Assembly (NCBI GenBank): GCA_902363595.1
Contig: CABJAP010000017.1
Coordinates: 11,689-75,688, forward strand
DNA: 64,000 bases
Direction of reading: 5' to 3'
Origin: Clostridia bacterium
GTDB lineage: Bacteria > Bacillota > Clostridia > Peptostreptococcales > Anaerovoracaceae
Positions within the stretch are counted from its first letter, which is position 1. Each line of letters begins with the position of its first letter. The translations under genes were made by a program, and so were the position numbers. The notes below the pieces were generated by a model, which saw only the letters and a list, made by a program, of their open reading frames with translations, was not told the origin of the DNA and did not search any database. Of the stretch, positions 61,953-64,000 are shown one piece after another.

Positions 61953-61968
61953 TTGGCACGCTTCTTGA
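61953..61968 (+). promoter_or_regulatory. sigma-54 promoter of the acyl-CoA dehydrogenase operon
   Basis: TTGGCACGCTTCTTGA has a perfect -24 box and correct spacing, but the -12 element reads GA where GC is expected. The upstream enhancer-type repeat supports it. The start codon is at 62043. Confidence 0.7.
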
Positions 61969-62042
61969 TATATAAGTAACCAGGTAAAGTTCCATTTACG
62001 GAAATAGAATGGAAAATTCCACACCATACAGGAGGAAGACAA

Positions 62043-63182
62043 ATGGAATTCAGTTATTCAAGAGAACAAGAGATGGTAAAAAAAATGCTGAAGGAGTTCG
62101 CGGAGACGGAAATCGCGCCCATCAGCGAGGAAATCGACGCGGAAGCCAAATACCCCTATGAAACGGTGGCAAAGCTGGGCGAGCTGGGGATCATGGGCAT
62201 GCCCTTTCCAGCCGAGTACGGCGGGGCGGGGTCGGACTACCTGACCTACATCATGGCGGTGGAGGAGATCTCCAAGGTGGACGCCTCCCACGGCGTCATC
62301 GTGCAGACCCACAACGCCCTGTGCTGCTGGCCCATCTTTACGTATGGGACCGAAGAGCAGAAGCAGAACTACCTGCCCAAGCTGCTTTCCGGGGAGCACC
62401 TGGGGGCCTTCGGCCTGACCGAGCCCAACGCGGGAACCGACGCGGCTATGCAGCAGACCACGGCTAAGGACAAGGGGGACCACTGGCTCTTAAACGGAAG
62501 CAAGATCTTCATTTCGGGAGGCGGGATCGCCGACGTCTACGTGGTGATGGCGATGACGGACAAGAGCAAAGGCAACAAGGGAATCAGCGCCTTCATCGTG
62601 GAAAAAGGAATGCCGGGCTTTTCCCGGGGAAAGAAAGAAAACAAGATGGGCATCCGGGGGAGCATCGCGGCGGAGCTGGTGTTCGAGGACTGCATCGTGC
62701 CCAAGGAAAACCTGCTGGGGCAGCTGGGCAAAGGCTTCAAGGTGGCCATGAGCTCGCTGGACGTGGGCCGGCTGGGGATCGCGGCCCAGGCGCTGGGCAT
62801 TGCCCAGGGCGCCTTCGACCAGACGGTCGAATACATGAAGCAGCGAAAGCAGTTCGGACGGAGTCTGGACCGGTTCCAGGCGCTGGCTTTTGAGATGGCG
62901 GACATGAAGACGCGGATCGACGGAAGCCGGTTCCTGCTCTACAACGCGGCCAACCGGAGAGACCGGGGGCTTTCCAGCACGGTCGAAGCAGCGCAGGCCA
63001 AGCTGTCCTGTTCGGAGACGGCTTCCTACGTGGTGGACAAAGCGGTCCAGTTCCACGGAGGCTACGGGTACATCAAGGACTACCCGGTGGAACGGATGTA
63101 CCGGGACCAGAAGATCACAGAGATTTACGAAGGCACGTCGGAAGTCATGAAGATGGTGATTTCCGGAGACATCTTTAAATAG
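62043..63182 (+). CDS. acyl-CoA dehydrogenase, Etf-linked
   Basis: This 379-residue FAD enzyme interconverts acyl-CoA and enoyl-CoA, with electrons passing through Etf. Typical motifs are FGLTEPNAGTDAA near 122, the FISGGGIADV region, and the catalytic glutamate in YEGTSEVMKM near 367. In anaerobes such enzymes (butyryl-CoA dehydrogenase, caffeyl-CoA reductase) often form bifurcating complexes with EtfAB, and etfB follows 15 bases on. Base composition is clearly more GC-rich than the genes before it. Confidence 0.92.
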   Translation: MEFSYSREQEMVKKMLKEFAETEIAPISEEIDAEAKYPYETVAKLGELGIMGMPFPAEYGGAGSDYLTYIMAVEEISKVDASHGVIVQTHNALCCWPIFTYGTEEQKQNYLPKLLSGEHLGAFGLTEPNAGTDAAMQQTTAKDKGDHWLLNGSKIFISGGGIADVYVVMAMTDKSKGNKGISAFIVEKGMPGFSRGKKENKMGIRGSIAAELVFEDCIVPKENLLGQLGKGFKVAMSSLDVGRLGIAAQALGIAQGAFDQTVEYMKQRKQFGRSLDRFQALAFEMADMKTRIDGSRFLLYNAANRRDRGLSSTVEAAQAKLSCSETASYVVDKAVQFHGGYGYIKDYPVERMYRDQKITEIYEGTSEVMKMVISGDIFK

Positions 63183-63197
63183 GGAGGACAAAGGAAC

Positions 63198-63986
63198 ATG
63201 AGAATCATCGTATGCGTAAAACAAGTACCCAACACCAACCAGATCAGGATCAACCCGGAGACGGGGACGCTGATTCGGGACGGGGTGCCGAGCATTTTGA
63301 ACCACGACGACGCCAATGCCCTGGAACAGGCGCTGGCCATCAAGGACGCGAATCCGGGAACGGAGGTCATCGCCCTGACCATGGGGCCGCCCCAGGCCAA
63401 GGAGATGCTGCAGGAATGTCTGGCCATGGGAGCGGATGATGCGATCCTGCTGTCGGACCGGGCCCTGGGAGGCTCGGACACCTGGGCCACCTCCAACGCC
63501 CTGGCGGCGGGCATCAAAAAGATCGGGGACTACGATCTGATCTTCGCCGGCAGACAGGCCATCGACGGGGACACGGCCCAGGTGGGGCCCCAGATCGCCG
63601 AAAAGCTGGGGCTGCCCCAGGTGACCTATGTGAAGGAATTCCAGCTGGAGGAAGAAGCGGTCATCGTCAAGCGGGCCCTGGAGGACGGCTATGAGAAGCT
63701 GAAGCTAAGGCTGCCCTGCGTGCTGACGGCCATCAAGGAACTGAACACTCCAAGATACATGTCCGTTCCGGGCATCCGGAAAGCGGCCAAGACCCAGGTC
63801 AAGGTCTGGAGCGCCCAGGACATCGGAGTGGACCAGAGCGTGGTGGGGCTGAAGGCCTCCCCGACCAACGTGTTCCGTTCCTTCACGCCCAAGCCAAAAG
63901 GAGCCGGCATGGCCGTGGACGGGGACACGCCCAGGGAGCTGGCGGAGAACCTGCTTACGGAACTGAGAAAGAAACACATCATATAG
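63198..63986 (+). CDS. etfB: electron transfer flavoprotein beta subunit
   Basis: EtfB with EtfA carries electrons to the acyl-CoA dehydrogenase. The 262-residue protein opens RIIVCVKQVPNTNQIRINPETG. It has the GRQAIDGDTAQVGPQIAEKLGLPQVT segment (116-141), whose AIDGDTAQVGP binds FAD/AMP and is of the type seen in bifurcating Etf proteins. It is complete; a GGGAGGAAGG site at 63988-63997 shows that another gene, presumably etfA, begins just past the window. It shares the high GC content of the preceding gene. Confidence 0.94.
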   Translation: MRIIVCVKQVPNTNQIRINPETGTLIRDGVPSILNHDDANALEQALAIKDANPGTEVIALTMGPPQAKEMLQECLAMGADDAILLSDRALGGSDTWATSNALAAGIKKIGDYDLIFAGRQAIDGDTAQVGPQIAEKLGLPQVTYVKEFQLEEEAVIVKRALEDGYEKLKLRLPCVLTAIKELNTPRYMSVPGIRKAAKTQVKVWSAQDIGVDQSVVGLKASPTNVFRSFTPKPKGAGMAVDGDTPRELAENLLTELRKKHII

Positions 63987-64000
63987 GGAGGAAGGAAACG

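Noticed and set aside
62490..63305. 271-residue antisense frame opposite the acyl-CoA dehydrogenase
   Set aside because: High GC content lengthens chance frames here; the sense frame is a clear enzyme with catalytic residues.
1..64000. tRNA, rRNA, CRISPR, transposase, prophage or integrase signatures
   Set aside because: None was seen on reading either strand; the catabolic region has no mobile-element boundary that I can support.

Overview
The window looks like the replication-origin region of an anaerobic, endospore-forming member of the Clostridia (Bacillota). The evidence is the conserved block gyrB-recF-dnaN-dnaA / oriC / rpmH-rnpA-yidD-yidC-jag-mnmE-mnmG-rsmG-noc-parA-parB, two parS palindromes, a SpoIIR gene and a SPOCS/LysM spore-envelope protein. 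Low-GC codon use near the origin and many TRAP, Etf and sigma-54 catabolic genes fit an amino-acid or organic-acid fermenter. A finer placement (for example Anaerovoracaceae-like) is only a guess. I see no rRNA, tRNA, CRISPR array or insertion sequence.

Layout. 1-4812 (minus strand): gyrB (cut by the window edge), recF, dnaN, dnaA. 4813-5046: oriC, with DnaA boxes and a dnaA promoter that a DnaA box overlaps. 5047-14744 (plus strand): ribosomal L34, RNase P protein, membrane insertase, tRNA modification, nucleoid occlusion and chromosome partitioning genes, then a SprT-like metalloprotein. 14971-22126: SPOCS/LysM protein, spoIIR, an HtrA protease (minus), hslO, DUF1934, a 30-residue membrane peptide and a DUF1846 protein.

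From about 22 kb the window is almost wholly catabolic and is organised by sigma-54. Two enhancer-binding proteins (EBPs) are encoded: a GAF-type at 22161 and a double-PAS, TyrR-type at 45840. I read six -24/-12 promoters, two of them back to back. Their upstream inverted repeats fall into two classes. TCCGACA-type repeats precede a sugar ABC transporter/GldA operon (24012-29871) and a 13-gene sugar-acid operon (30084-41666). TGATGC-N6-GCATCA repeats sit at the uxaA/gldA-like divergent promoter pair, upstream of a TRAP transporter operon and upstream of an acyl-CoA dehydrogenase/etfB operon.

The sugar-acid operon combines aldehyde, iron-containing, short-chain and zinc-type dehydrogenases, a sodium:solute symporter, a LarA-like racemase, a KDPG/KDPGal aldolase and a 2-keto-3-deoxygalactonokinase. 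It suggests conversion of a hexonic acid or related polyol to pyruvate and glyceraldehyde 3-phosphate. A second module (48606-58217) carries a GldA-like dehydrogenase, SDR, aminotransferase, D-2-hydroxyacid dehydrogenase, NCS1 permease, carbamoylase, hydantoin racemase, hydantoinase and nitroreductase-like protein. It suggests uptake of 5-substituted hydantoins or related ureides, release of the amino acid and reduction of its 2-oxo acid.

Oddities include a frameshifted UxaA-type dehydratase, a zinc alcohol dehydrogenase lacking most of its Rossmann domain, a TRAP binding protein whose expected start codon reads ATA, a terminator that buries the spoIIR ribosome-binding site, a parS inside a terminator, and a perfect 30-bp palindrome inside the TRAP operon.
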